This document shows, one piece after another, positions 28,921-40,751 of a stretch of DNA of 47,286 nt. Below the pieces are notes generated by a model. The model was given only the letters and a program-made list of their open reading frames with translations, was not told the DNA's origin and made no database searches. The stretch lies in contig BFEA01000873.1 of NCBI GenBank assembly GCA_003427395.1, positions 412,353-459,638 of the forward strand. The letters run 5' to 3'. The translations under genes were made by a program, and so were the position numbers. How positions within the stretch are numbered: position 1 is the first letter of the stretch; the number at the start of each line of letters is the position of its first letter. The DNA comes from Chara braunii (Eukaryota; Streptophyta; Charophyceae; Charales; Characeae).

Positions 28921-31300
28921 TAATGTAGGATGCACGCCGAGTCCCATCTGATAGAATCTACCTACCTTCTCGAACACCACCACGGCCTTTTACAACAGCC
29001 AGGGTTACCAGTCGTTCCGTCTGCATCGGTTGGATCGATTGTTCTGCAGGTAAACCGTTATCTTGACGAACACATTTTGCCGATTGACATCAGCAGAACG
29101 GCAGACTACAGCCCTGAAAAAGGGAAACCGTTGCATCTTCAACAAGCACCACATACTTCAGTGTAAAATGCACTACCTTCTTCCCCCCAAAATAACGCAC
29201 CATGATAATGAATGCATACAAGCTAACTTTCCAGTCCAATACAGTCCAAATGAGGGTGTGTTGTGTTCGGGGGAAAATAGTAGCAGCATAGCCATACATA
29301 TTTGGGTGTGTTGTGTTCAGGGGAAAACGGCAGCCATACATATTTGGGTTTGTAAGGAGGACTGGAAAACCAACATCATTAAGTAGATCGCTTCAAAGAC
29401 TAAAAAGCTGGAATGCAGGGTTGTTCCTCCCCTTCCCCCGCTCCCTCGTGAAAGAAGTCCGCCAGGCCATAACTGGCCTTAGCAGCACTCCGTAAGAATC
29501 AGACAGACAGACAGACAGACCAGTATGCATGCAATATCCATAGCTTCCAGGGCTAGGACAACAATCCAAAGGTTTTCACACAGCACCAAAACTGGTTTTC
29601 TATGGGAGCTTTGGAAAGCCTGATGGTTTTATGGTTCGGTGGACCACCCCCCTGACGAGAGAATTGAAGGCACAGCACACCCCCTGGTTCGTGAACACTG
29701 AACAGCCAACTCGCTGCACATCTCAGCCGCATATTACGGTCAGTTTACGGTCTCAAACCACCACTACCTCCTGTAAGGGTGGTCCAACCCGCAGACAGAA
29801 GAAAGAACTTTGGTTATCAGACCATCGATCCAACAATACCATGTGCAAAACCGCTGGACCTGCTGGAACCCGCGGTGGTTGTGACAGGTCGATCTGATTT
29901 GAAAGGCGGTAGACCGTCACTTTTTGTTTCAATTTCCTCCTGGGTGGGCTTACTGTTTTGTCTTTGCCGCGAATGGCAAATGTATTCAATACACAAATCT
30001 AGCCATTATATTTGTCTTCCCCCCCCCCCTCCCCCCCCCTGCTCATAGAACTAAAGCTAAGCCGTACAGGCAAAAGAGCGGGTATAGCCACTACATGGAG
30101 AGCCTATGTGCACAGCCACTCCAAAAATGAAAAACAAAGAAAGACAATGGAGGCCAGAGGTAGATGCAGAGCAAACTACAATAGAATTGACCATCACAAA
30201 GATTCGCAAGTGATAATGAAGGATAGAGAGATCGAGACTCCAAGAAAATGAGAAACTTAATTATGCTAAAACGAGGAACGTCAAACGTGCCAAGAGTAAC
30301 GAAAAGAGAATATGAAACAAGCGAGAAAGTAGCGAAATAAGAAGTTGACTTGCAGCTCACATGGACACCGTCAATGTCATTATTGTGGCATCCAGTGCAT
30401 GGCATCCTCTACTCAATCGACTTGTTGGTTCTCTCGATGTAACTTCACGATACAACTTGATGATCAGCACAGGCAACTAAAGACAGTAAAAGAGCTCAAG
30501 AGTTCATGACTGTACGAAGAATAAACCTTGTTGGTCGTTATTCGAAGGAGAGCTCGAGAGCTCATCAGGGTGAGTTGGGGTGAGAGTTGCGGTGAGTTCA
30601 TAGCCGAGGACAGGATCGAAAAGGGGCTGCCAACAGTGGAGGACTTGGCCCGTTTTGAGGAAGGATCCTCAAGGGAAGTCACATTTTGACAATGTGGTGT
30701 TTCATCTATAAATGTACCCCTTGTGTTTCATGCCCCTGAGATGATGTCGTACTTGTCTGGAAGATCACTGCTCGTCCTCCAACATCGGGGGGGGGGNGGG
30801 GGGGGGGTCGAATCCCTCTTCCACCAGTTAGTGGATAGATTCATAAAGCTGATAAGATTGTGTCCTTTCATATGCAGAAAGCAACGAGGCAGGCAGGGGA
30901 AAGCAAGCAAACTCTACAGAGGTAGACTAGCTGGCTAACGTCTTCACCCAAATAAAACGCCTGCTCATCATCGCTGCATCTGGTCTGAAAGTTGCCCCAA
31001 ATACAGCTATAATGACCGGGTGTTCCATTCGGGTGAAGACAGTAGCCTGAAGAAGAGACGAATGGATGGGCAGGGACACATCAATGCAAGTGCCCCTAAC
31101 ATAGCGAGGGCATAGGAATGAAAACAGACAGCATAGCGTTGCCCGCATGTTCGTGACTATGTCTGCAGTCCTGTTACTGTGAGCTGTATCTTGCATCTTA
31201 CATTGCTTGTTGGATTGCTTTCTCGTGTGACTTGTTTGCTGTAAAGGTTGTTGATTTCGTTGCTGATTCTGTTCTTGGTTCTGTAGAATTGTGTATATGT
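28921..31300. other. No gene recognised; small repeats
   Basis: Contains a tandem pair at 29253-29347 (GGGTGTGTTGTGTTC), a CAGA microsatellite at 29499-29521, a C-run at 30021-30040 and a G-run with an N at 30786-30808. Confidence 0.5.
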
Positions 31301-31369
31301 TTGCACAGAACTTCAAGCCGAGGTGGAAGGGTTAGTAGGCCGCTGCCCCGCTCCGCTCTTGTGGGGATC

Positions 31370-31610
31370 ATGGTCGCCTGGACTTGATACCTGGCCAGAA
31401 GAGCTGAGCTTAATCATTTTTCTTGTGGCACAGAAACTGGGTTCTCGAACCTGGGCGGGTAGTAGCTTGGTGGTTCTTGTGGTGATCGTTCTCAGCTGGA
31501 CTTCGTCCCTGGCAGCAGAACCAACCGTTCATCATGTTTCTTGTGGCATAGGCACTGATTTTCTAACCTGGGCAGGTAGGCCGACAATTCCGTAGGTTCC
31601 AGGCATTGCC
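31370..31610. repeat. Diverged direct repeat related to a sequence at 34.6 kb
   Basis: TTTTTCTTGTGGCACAGAAAC..CTCGAACCTGGGCGGGTAG recurs about 125 bp on as TGTTTCTTGTGGCATAGGCA..CTAACCTGGGCAGGTAG. The GGGCGGGTAGCTTGGTAG form is also on the minus strand at 34635-34685. Confidence 0.65.
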
Positions 31611-32150
31611 TAAGAGTTGTAGGCAGAAAGGTTACAAGGCAGGATATCATTTTTCGACAAAACTGTTGTCAGCGAATACGCCAATCCATTCTTGGCATTT
31701 GAAAGTCAAGCGAGAGGGGATGCATTTTCGCTCATCGGTTTGTGATGGCAAGATGAGGGTGCGGCCATAAGCTCCTTAGCTGTTCGTTACGGTTATGTTG
31801 TCTGGTGACCAGGTGACCACAATTCTCCATTGGCATGACCAAGTTCCTGGCTATTTATGTCCGGAAACCAGTTTCGGAGATTCCAAAGAAGTGTGTGGGA
31901 TAGCGTGTTCAATGCCAGCGAGTGTGAACATCTCAATTCAATCGAACACTGCAGGATTCTAGCAGAGCATCCTCGCAGTCTTTTACTTAGCTCCTCCTTT
32001 CAGATGTATCCCCCTGTACGTTAAGAAACCAGCTTTGGATTCTGACACCCCACTTTTTCAACTCTTCCTTCTCCTCTCCCCCCCCCCCACCTACCACAAC
32101 AAAAAAAACAACATTTGAGGGGTTTGAAAAGACCTCCAGATACCCCTTGA

Positions 32151-32282
32151 GGGTTCTTTGCAGTTCTGCAGGCCGTCCGCAGGCCTTGAGTGCAGTTTTT
32201 CTCTTTCCTTTTTTTTGGGTTCTTTGCAGTTCTGCAGGCCGTCCGCAGGCCTCGAGTGCAGTTTTTCTCTTTCCTTTTTTTT
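32151..32282. repeat. 66-bp tandem duplication
   Basis: GGGTTCTTTGCAGTTCTGCA starts at 32151 and 32217; the copies differ at about one base. Confidence 0.94.
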
Positions 32283-32289
32283 GGGGGGG

Positions 32290-33285
32290 GCGCGGGGGGA
32301 GAGGGGGAAGGTTGTGTCACATGAGCGAATGGCTCACTAAATCTTGAGGGTTTGGGTGGTTTCAAGACAATGTACGCCTTCAGAAGCACTGATTTCTGTT
32401 GACGGATCTCGCGCTGAGGATCTCCTCGTTTCGTTGAAAGAAAACAATGTCGACTTACGAATTCTTCATGGTAATGATGTTCTATCGGACATTCCCTCCC
32501 TCTCAGCGAGAGATTCACATAGTTCAAACCCTGTTTTTTTATTATTATAAGCCCTAATTTTTGTTGGCGGGTACACATACATTGTACACACGCTCCACCT
32601 TACCAAGGTGGTGATCCCAATGAATCTGGTCTTGGAGGATAAGATGAAATAGGACCTGCAACACAGTCCATTCACCTGCTCAGACTGCCCACCACTCTCC
32701 GGATGGCTGGCTGAGCTCATGCTTGAATCTCATTCTGCATCCAAGTGCGATCAAGCTCGCTGCTGAACAGGCAGCGGCAGCCAAACAAAATGTCTACAGG
32801 GAACCAGAAATCTTCAGTGTGCACATCTGCAAGCCTATCAACAAAGCCATCGCCGTTTCAACAAAATCACACCCGTGAAGTCTTATCTTCCCAACAACAT
32901 ACCCGCAACACAGTTGCACTCTACCTTCTTTTGCTTTCCACCTTGCCAGTTTATCTACAATTATGATTGTATTGTCTAGTGGTCCGAGTAGACCTTGAAG
33001 GGGTGCCCTAGCAAATAATGACACCACGTGCATAGGGCGTAGTACAGAGCGCACAGTGCCCACTCTTAGGTGGTTGCTGCCACTCTCTTTCCAGGCACAC
33101 AGTTTGACAAATACTCCACAGATTGTAGGCCGTCCGTCATTCCACAATGTTGCAATCCCCAAACTGCTTGCCGCTTGCGGTCAGCACAAACAGTACAGCA
33201 AGGTCCAAAACCTTCAAGGTGGGTATATATGAGTCGATCCTAGACCCTTCGCTGGATCGATGGTGCAGAACATAGCTTGCACTGG
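32290..33285. other. No gene recognised
   Basis: Lies downstream (minus) of the RT remnant. It may include decayed RNase H or integrase sequence, but no motif was secure. Confidence 0.45.
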
Positions 33286-33289
33286 AACG

Positions 33290-33870
33290 ATACCAAGGAA
33301 AGACCAGACCTATTCATCCTTGAACATGGCCAATTCGTTGCGACTCCACCTTCTCTGTCGCAGGTCACTCTCAACACCCATATAAATTACATGCACAAGG
33401 TACAAAGTCTCACTCTTCCCGAACTTGCTCTTCTTCACATCAAGTGTTTGCAGTACACGACCGCGAACTGATCAAGATGCGGCAGTTGAAGTATTGTGGG
33501 AGCATTCGTTTAACCGATAACCGCATCACCATTAATACATAGCTGCCATATCTTGTCCGAAATGCCCTCTTGTGTTGGTCTGCAGGTTCCCCAAAATCCG
33601 AAATGCCCTCGTGTTGGTCTGCAGGTTCCCCCTCAACTTTATGATACCTACTCTCCAAATCAAACTTTGAGAACCCTTTGCACCCCTGCACCGTCAAAGA
33701 GATCATCGATGTTTTGGAGCAGGCTAGATCCACACGACTATGAAGGCATTGTCATTTCATTTTATTACCACGATCCTGCAGCTGACCAAGCCTCTTGCCC
33801 ACAAAGTTCAATGCAGCAACATCATACTGATCTGCATACCATAGGACCACCATCACCTGCTTCGCACCCT
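33290..33870 (-). pseudogene. Second gypsy reverse transcriptase remnant
   Basis: Minus-strand fragments in shifting frames give RT motifs in order. NIDDLFD is at about 33715, then FSKFDLESRYHKVEGEPADQ, AFRTRYGSY, and near 33430 TLDVKKSKFGKSETLYLVHV, which matches the palm-thumb region KCEF...YLGHV. The YxDD box is not recognisable. The block contains a local tandem duplication (about 41-bp period, 33558-33630) repeating the EPADQH codons. It belongs to a different gypsy lineage from the 8-17 kb element. Flanking protease, integrase and LTRs were not found. Confidence 0.7.
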
Positions 33871-35300
33871 TCATTCAGTCTTCTACATGCGGTACCAACC
33901 ACCATTGAAAGTTGTTCAAGACCACCTAAATCAGTGCGAGTTTGCTGACAAAATCCTCATATGGCTGCTGGATCATAGGCTACTTTTTAATTTCTCCCCT
34001 CACTTCTCTAGCCACTCCGTCTATGTCTCACACTTCTCCCTAGACCCTCTTTTTGCTACTCTCTGTGCCGGGTATAGCCAATGTCCAAAGCCAATTTGAG
34101 GCTGTACCGTGTCCTATGCGGGCGTTGCTGACGAAACACTCACATGACTGCTAATGTGCTAACCTATGGTTATCATGGTGCTGACGTGTCACGACCGCTC
34201 GCTAAAAAATAACGTCCCTGATGCTCATAGATGTTAGAACTATGCAGGATTCAATCAAGTCCACACCCATTCACACTCGCTGACATCAAACAGGTCGAAC
34301 ACACTTGAATAGACTCTCCAAAACTTTGTTTGTGAACGTACGCAGACAAAGAGTTGACGATACTCGTTGAGATCATGTGTACTTGGGCGACACGCCGCCC
34401 ACACCCAGATACAGCAAACAGGAGATATCAAGTTTCATGACAGCGTCAGATGGCTTTTCTGCTTGCTCCTGTCTTGGCTGTTCCCTCACCTCGCCATGAT
34501 AAGCTGATGAGCAAAAGTGCTTCACCTCTTGGTCAACTTGCAAGTATCAGGGAACAAGCTGACAAGCTGGCTTTCGCAAAATGTATTGTCGAGCCCTCGT
34601 AAACTTTTTTCCTACAGCCTGCCCAATGCCTAGAACCTCATGAACTACCAAGCTACCCGCCCGAGTTCAAAACCCAGCGGGTGTGACGCAAGAAAAATGG
34701 CGAACTGTCCTACTGGCCAGGGATAAAGTCTAGGCGATAACAATCAAAGCAAGAACACGGAAAAATATGACATAGTTTGGCTGCAGTGCTGCACCCGACA
34801 AAGGGTCTGACTGTGTGACCCACCATACACACAATTCGAGGAGGGTTAAAATCTTGCCTTTCCAAACAGGTCTGCCTGTGACGGTGTGGTCCCCCAAAGC
34901 CCCTAGACTCCTTTTCTTACACCACCCAAATTTGGGGGGGGCTGAGGGCTCCATGTGCGTTTGCCCTTGGGCAAACCTAACATCATCCCATACAGCAGTG
35001 TCTAAACCACCACTGTCCAGAATGCCCCAACAAATGTGCTGATAAACAAGACGGCCCCTCAAGGCACACCAGTCCAACAGGCATCACACCGTCAATATTG
35101 TACACCAAAAACCGCAGCCACCCACCTCCACAAACTCTCATGAGGACTTACAATAGCTACCCCTCCTTGCATACGAGAATATCCGGGTCTCAGTACTGTG
35201 ACCGAAGGCAAACCAGTCGATCCATAAAGATCTGGTAGCACACCCCAAAAAGCCGATGGGTTTGTCAGATCCGGTTGGGGGACTCATGGTTTATGCCTGT
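33871..35300. other. No gene recognised
   Basis: Expected position of gag/protease for the RT remnant, but nothing recognisable. 34635-34685 (minus) matches the repeat at 31.4 kb. Confidence 0.45.
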
Positions 35301-35640
35301 GTCGCACACCAAACATGTTCACAGCTTTTCTGAACGTCCAAACATGTTCGGTCTGCGAACATGTTTGGGTGTTTGGCCGAACTCCTAACGAACGTGTTCG
35401 GTCGAACATATTTAAAAAAAGAAAAAAAACAAATCTTTAGGTTTTTGATTTTTAACTCAAGTTTGGTTACGAATTTGAGCGTACCTCCCAGGCAAAAGTT
35501 GTGTATTATTATTTTACATAACATATATTGCTTTCAGATTTTTCTGATTTTTTTTTATAAATATTCTTATGTTCGCGTTCAGAGGTTTTTCGTGCTCGTT
35601 CGCGTTCGGTCACCAAACCCGAGCACGATGCTACACACAT
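35300..35640. other. GTTCG-rich AT-rich sequence with hairpin
   Basis: CCAAACATGTTCACAG and CTGCGAACATGTTTGG form a short inverted repeat at 35309-35372. GTTCGGTC/GTTCGCG words recur to 35615. Confidence 0.6.
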
Positions 35641-35648
35641 TAGCATTT

Positions 35649-35772
35649 CAGGGCATAGTCACACTAGGACTTTTTACATATTTCTGGGTGGAATTGCAGC
35701 CAGATACGTACAGGTCCCGGTCTTAAATGCGGTCAGATGCATTTAGGATAGTGCTAGTGTGACCACGCCGTC
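35649..35772. mobile_element. Small TIR element (GTCACACTAG ends)
   Basis: The left end GGCATAGTCACACTAGGA and right end complement GGCGTGGTCACACTAGCA match at 16 of 18 positions over a 124-bp element. The left edge CAGGGC hints at a hAT-type end, but no target duplication was seen. Confidence 0.62.
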
Positions 35773-36224
35773 AAAAAGCTGAAGCACCAAAAGGTCAATT
35801 CGGTGCCCACAATTGATGACACACCATTCACCAGTACAAGCCCTTTGTGAGTTCACAAAAGCTCAGCCTACCAAAACAAACAGGGGCCAAGGGGGAGGGT
35901 GCCAAATTCTAAGTACCCAACTTTGGCGACTCTTAATCCTGATTTCCAGCAACAAAAAAATCCTGAGAAAAATCAGGGATATGGATTAGGTCCCGTTGCA
36001 TCCGAGATAAAAAAAATGAAAAATAAAAAACAGTGGTTCAGGTCCGGAAAAATATTCGCACCAAAACAGAACGCATATTTCGATCGAAGTCACTGTCCTC
36101 CAGTAGGGGTGACATTTCATGCTGGGACAGGCCCATTTCCCTCCTTTGGGTTCGCCCAAATAGGCTTAGGCTAGGTGGGAAACCACCACTACCCGCACCG
36201 TCCTAAATTCGGCCTTCCTGGCCG

Positions 36225-36809
36225 TTAAACCACCCCTCTACCCGCCTTCAGAAAGTCGGCGGACCGGTAGGCCGTTTTTTCGAACAGGCACATGGCCTAC
36301 TGGTAGGTCGGTGTGAGGCCTTGGTCCCAGAGTGGCAAGAACCGGAAATATGCTGAATCAGCGCAGCGATTATTTGACGGGCAAAATTATCTATTCATTT
36401 TTTTCTGATATTTTACCTGGAAAGATCACAACCTAATCCACGGATTCTCAAATTTTTAGAATTTTCTGTGAATTCTTCTGCGCACGGAAACTCACCAAAG
36501 TTGCCGTACATTTTCTGTTAGCCACACATGGTAGAGTGCCCAAAATGGAAATGTGCTGCGATTATTTCACAGGCAAAACGATTTTTATTTTATTTTTCCT
36601 GATATTTTTCCTGGAAAGATCACCATCTAATCTACAGAGCCTCAATTTTTTGGAATTTTCTGTGAATTCTGCTGCGCATGAAAAAAGGCCAAAGTCGCCC
36701 CTCTGAAATTGCAGACTAGGCCCGCTGGTTGCCAACTGTCGCCCGGCCCCCCAAAGAAACCTGCCCAAACTCACAGGGATGGCACTTTCCAGGTAGAGGG
36801 GTGGTTTAA
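36225..36809. mobile_element. TTAA-flanked TIR element E, 18-bp TIRs
   Basis: 585 bp with perfect 18-bp inverted ends TTAAACCACCCCTCTACC / GGTAGAGGGGTGGTTTAA, a variant of the ACCACC end of elements A-D. It overlaps the left arm of the larger foldback structure. Confidence 0.75.
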
Positions 36810-37330
36810 GGACCGGATTTGACAGAGAGGGGGGGAGGGGGGGGCCGCAACCAGCAGGTGCACGCAGGTCCAGTCCCTCGATTTCCAAGCGCCAACTTTG
36901 GCAATTTTTCGCGCCCAGAAGAATCAATGAAAAAATCTGAAAATTTGAGATCCTGTAGATTAGACCGTGATCGTTCCAGGAAAAGTATCAAGAGTAAATT
37001 AATAAAATTGGACCGTGAAATAAATGCAGCGCCGATTCCTCACATTTTCCATTTTTTTGCCACTCTACCACGTGAGGGCCAACGGAAAGAGTACCCCAAC
37101 TACCACGATATTTTGCGCTCAGAAAAATGACTCAAAAACTCTGAAAATTGGAGGGTCTGTGGATTTGGTCGTGGTCTTGCCAGGAAATTTATTTAAAAAA
37201 AAAAAAAGCTGTGAAATAAATGTTGTGCCGATTCTTCGCATTTTCCATTTTTGCCGCTCTACCACGTGTGTGCCAACAGGAAAACTACCTCAACTTCAGC
37301 GATTTTCACAATCAAAAAAATGTGTCACAG
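36340..37330. repeat. Foldback-like structure with subrepeated arms
   Basis: The left arm has two direct copies of a 130-200-bp unit (about 36356 and 36556: GCGATTATTT..GGCAAAA, CTGGAAAGATCAC, GAATTTTCTGTGAATTCT). The right arm (about 36930-37330) has two copies of the same unit inverted (GATCCTGTAGATTAGACCGT, CCAGGAAA, GTGAAATAAATG, ATTTTCCATTTTT). Arms made of direct subrepeats are typical of foldback transposons. Confidence 0.7.
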
Positions 37331-37411
37331 AATCAATAAGACACCATTTCTTTTCAACAAGCAGCCCCGTTCCCAGCCCTTATGTTCCGGCGTTGTGATC
37401 AACCCACCATT

Positions 37412-37569
37412 TTAAACCACCAGTACTTCCTACAGTCGTGCCCGTTAACGCGCCACAATTTTAGGAAACGTACAGGCTACTACAGGAGCGCCCAAATTCA
37501 TCCGACTAGAAATGTTTCTACTCCATTTTTTTCTGCTGCCGATAGCTGGGCCAAGTACTGGTGGTTTAA
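37412..37569. mobile_element. TTAA-flanked TIR element C
   Basis: 158 bp with ends TTAAACCACCAGTACTT / AAGTACTGGTGGTTTAA. The inside aligns along its whole length with element B in opposite orientation (for example GGAAACGTAC and GCTGGGCCAAG). Confidence 0.87.
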
Positions 37570-37592
37570 CAGGAACTCGGCCTACCGGACCA

Positions 37593-37975
37593 AAATGGAT
37601 GCCAGCGCCAGGCAAAAAGAAATATTCTGGTGCCTGCATCAGTTCATTCACTTTCTGCGAACAAGCACCAATCCAGGGGCCAAGTCCCACGTACCCAAAT
37701 TCTTGATTTCTGACCCTAGATTACAAAGATCAACGGCAGGAAATGAAGAGCCCAAGCTACTGGGACTTGGCCCCTGTCGAACTGAAATGGATGGCAGCGC
37801 CAGGCAAAAAGAAATATTTTGTGCCTGTGTCAGCTTATTTACTTTCTGTGCACAGGACCAATCCGGGGGCCAAGTCCCACCTACCCAAATTATTGATTTC
37901 TGACCCTACGTTACAAAGATCAACGGTCAGATATGAAGAATCCAAGCTACTGGGACTTCGCCCCCGGTCAGGAAA
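37593..37975. repeat. 192-bp tandem duplication
   Basis: AAATGGATGCCAGCGCCAGG at 37593 and 37785, extending through ATTGATTTCTGACCCTA and CAAGCTACTGGGACTT; about 90% alike. Confidence 0.93.
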
Positions 37976-38273
37976 AAGAGGTTCAGACCAGTCCATACCA
38001 AGCTAAATTAACAAACCAAAAAATGCACTTCGCCGCTTTTTGCCAAGCCTGAAAGCAACTGGTACAGGCCGTTGGGAAATATCGGCAAATAACCAGTTAG
38101 CATACTTGAAAAGTTTGGACCTGCTGTTTGCTGCAGGTCCAAAAAGAGGCCGACCAGTTTCATTTAGTAACGTTTTTTCCTGTTTTTTGGTTATTCTTTG
38201 TGTAGCTCACATCATCTGTACCTGTTTGAAAATAACAGGTGGCAACCATGTGTTCGTGGTGCAATACCCCATA

Positions 38274-38280
<7 letters not shown>

Positions 38281-38361
<81 letters not shown>
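38281..38361. repeat. (CT)n(GT)n microsatellite
   Basis: Compound dinucleotide repeat adjoining the 36-bp repeats. Confidence 0.95.
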
Positions 38362-38362
<1 letters not shown>

Positions 38363-38364
38363 AT

Positions 38365-38515
38365 GAAATTTCCAGTATAGAACCGCTCGTGTACACATGG
38401 GAAATATGCAGTATCGAACTGCTCGTATAGACGTGGGAAATTTCCAGTACAGAACCGCTCATATAGACATGGGAAATTTGAAATTTCCAGTATAGAACCA
38501 CTCGTATAGACATGG
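38365..38515. repeat. 36-bp tandem repeat, four units
   Basis: Units start GAAATTTCCAGTATAGAAC at 38365, 38401, 38437 and 38480 (7-bp spacer before the last). The minus frame repeats a 12-residue motif (HVYTSGSILEIS-like), a consequence of the period. Confidence 0.92.
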
Positions 38516-38900
38516 GAAGAGTTCAAGAAAGGACACAGCCCAGAACATGACAGCACACTGTCATTAGACCACCAGCCCACGCCACAATCCACGGGGGTTG
38601 GTGTTGAGGGGGGGGGGGTAGCATACACAGGCTCCAGGAGGGGTCGGCCTAACGGTCACAGGTCTGTAGCGGAGTGTGAAATTTCGAATGAAACAAATTT
38701 GACCATTGTGGGAGCTCAAATTTGTTGGCAGGAAGTTCGGGAAAAATATTAGGGCGTAGATCGAGTGCTCATCTTCTCAGGAGAAATTTACAAATTTTAA
38801 CGAAAGACACAAACGAAATCTGCATACTTTTGCTTCCTGCTGCTACCAGTAGGCCAAAGCTTTTTGGTTCAGTCCTCCATGCTATTGAAAGTGTGCCAGT
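38516..38900. other. No gene seen
   Basis: Unique-looking sequence between tandem repeats and the U2 copy. Confidence 0.5.
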
Positions 38901-38993
38901 ATACCTTTCTCGGCCTTTTGGCTAAGTAATATCAAGTGTAGTATCTGTTCTGAGCAGTTTACTATCAGATCCGTGGTCGATAGGACCACATCC
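38901..38993 (+). pseudogene. U2 snRNA retrocopy with poly(A) tail
   Basis: It starts ATACCTTTCTCGGCCTTTTG, includes the branch-point-pairing GTGTAGTATCTGTTC region and a stem-loop IIa-like GATCCGTGG, then stops. A run of about 26 A follows (38994-39019). It is a 3'-truncated processed copy of U2; no target duplication was found. Confidence 0.88.
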
Positions 38994-39019
38994 AAAAAAA
39001 AAAAAAAAAAAAAAAAAAA

Positions 39020-40158
39020 GGAGCCATTTCTTTTTCTTTTTTTTGAAACAAGAATGCCCCTTCTATTCTGGGGGGCTCCAGTCCGGTTGCTTATCACCGG
39101 CAAGCAGAGAACAGAGTAAGAAAGAGAAGCAGAGTAGAATAAGGACAGTACTCCCAAACCCGAGCCACTACAAGAGGGGTCGAGGGGAAACCACGTGTAG
39201 ATCAGGTACCATCCCTGCCCCGTGGTATACATGATGGCCAGGAAACGTACATATGTACCCAGATACACATTACATATACCTCTGAGTCCAGGGCCTGCCC
39301 CGCAGGTGGACCGACGGCCACATGGCACCCCAATGGTTCCCGTCAGACAACCCAACAGCTCTAACGAGCTGAAAAATCCCCACTATCATCCCTGGTTCCC
39401 AACTCCTCGACCACCCTACCTCTATTCACCCCACTAGTTAGCAGTACCGACTACAACCCCTATAACCCCAAAGTCCCTTACAGTACTGGTAGCACAGAGC
39501 CTTCCAGATCAAGCCGATTGCACCCAACCCCACCCACCAAGTTTAGATACTTCCAAAACCACTGATCCACTCCATCTACACCCCATTCTCATAGCGACCC
39601 TAACCCCCCACCCTTCCCAGTGAAACCACCTTGTCCACTACACAACCTACTTCAGCTATCTACTACACTAAAGAAATGGGCAGCTGCACCAGAAGCTAGC
39701 CTACAATTGCACACTGAAAAGAGACCCGAAACTACAACTTGGGAGCAAGGCTACTCATCCAGGTCGGGGGGTTATTTCTGTAACAAGGGTCCAAATGTAA
39801 AACCCCTTGATGGGTCCTCCACCAAAAACGGGTGTCCTTCCCAGATGCTCCAAACACTACTAAGGTCACTCCCCGCCTGTGTCTCTGCAAGTCAACAAGC
39901 AGCACCAGCCTCGGGTTCTCCACCGCACATCCTATCCCTTGGGTAGTCACGGTCTTGCCCTGCCAAACTATCTCGTTGCAAATGGCCCACTGCACTGCTG
40001 CCCTGAAAATGGCCCACTCACAGCACTGCTGCCCTGACCTCCTCGGCGGCAAACAGTTGCTGCTTATCCCGGCTGTCCACCGCCAGCAATGTGCTGAGCA
40101 AAATTGTGGCATCATCTTCCTCCGTCACACTCCATGGCAAGGGGTCAGTCATAACTGT
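39020..40158. other. No gene recognised; possible decayed coding fragment
   Basis: A minus-strand frame at 39732-40115 (128 codons; for example CAVENPRLVLLVDLQRH, LVVFGASGKDTRFWW) has ordinary protein-like composition and could be a transposon remnant. No family recognised. Confidence 0.35.
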
Positions 40159-40605
40159 TGCCCACCACTTCCAAAATCCGGCTACACCAGGCTGCGCACG
40201 AACAGGTGTGGAATAGATTCAACCTGGTTGCATCCCAGGGCTGAGCGCTTCTCTTTGTGTGGGGACTTCGTCACCATTTCGATAACCTTTTTCGAGCACT
40301 GCCCACCACTTCCAAAATCTGGCTACACCAGGCCGCACACGAACAGGTACAGAATAGATTCAACCTGCTCGCATCCCAGGGCTGAGCACTGCCCACCACT
40401 TCCAAAATCTGGCTACACCAGGCCGCACACAAACAGGTACGGAATAGATTCAACCTGGTCGCATCCCAGGGCTGAGCACTTCTCTTTGTGTTGGGACTTC
40501 GTCACCATTTCGGTAACCATTTTCGAGCACTTTTTTTTTTTTTTTTTTTTTTTTCCCTAGCACTTCTCTTTGTGTTGGGACTTCGTCTCCATTTCGGTAA
40601 CCTTT
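40159..40605. repeat. Nested tandem repeat A-B-A-A-B-(T)n-B
   Basis: Unit A (about 90 bp, GCCCACCACTTCCAAAATC...) starts at 40160, 40301 and 40391. Unit B (about 50 bp, CACTTCTCTTTGTGTTGGGA...) starts near 40246, 40478 and 40560. A T-run at 40531-40554 separates the last two B units. Confidence 0.9.
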
Positions 40606-40671
40606 TTCTTTTCTCCTCACTTTGGTAACTTTGCGAAGGGTTCTGGAGGTCTGACATATATGAATAAGTCA

Positions 40672-40704
40672 AAAAAAAAAAGAGGGGGGGGGGGGGGGGG
40701 GGGG
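40672..40704. repeat. A-run/G-run
   Basis: Homopolymer A then G; a second G-run lies at 40903-40925. Confidence 0.9.
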
Positions 40705-40751
40705 AGGAATATATTAACAGGTACCAAAAAATCGCAATACGGTGAACGACA

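Noticed and set aside
28990-29060. Minus-strand 78-bp segment bounded by CAG and GTAGGT as an exon
   Set aside because: Splice-like borders only; the peptide has no VHS similarity.
32021-32578. 185-codon minus frame with an internal peptide repeat
   Set aside because: The repeat is the 66-bp tandem duplication (a multiple of three); no domain found.
34635-34690. tRNA gene on the minus strand
   Set aside because: A-box-like and B-box-like words are present but in the wrong order for a tRNA, with no acceptor pairing; it fits a dispersed repeat.
38901-38993. Functional U2 snRNA gene
   Set aside because: It is truncated after about 93 bases and followed by a poly(A) run.
39832-40560. 242-codon plus-strand frame with repeated CPPLPKSGYTRPHTNRY blocks
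   Set aside because: It runs through the A/B tandem repeat and ends in a T-run; periodicity alone keeps it open.
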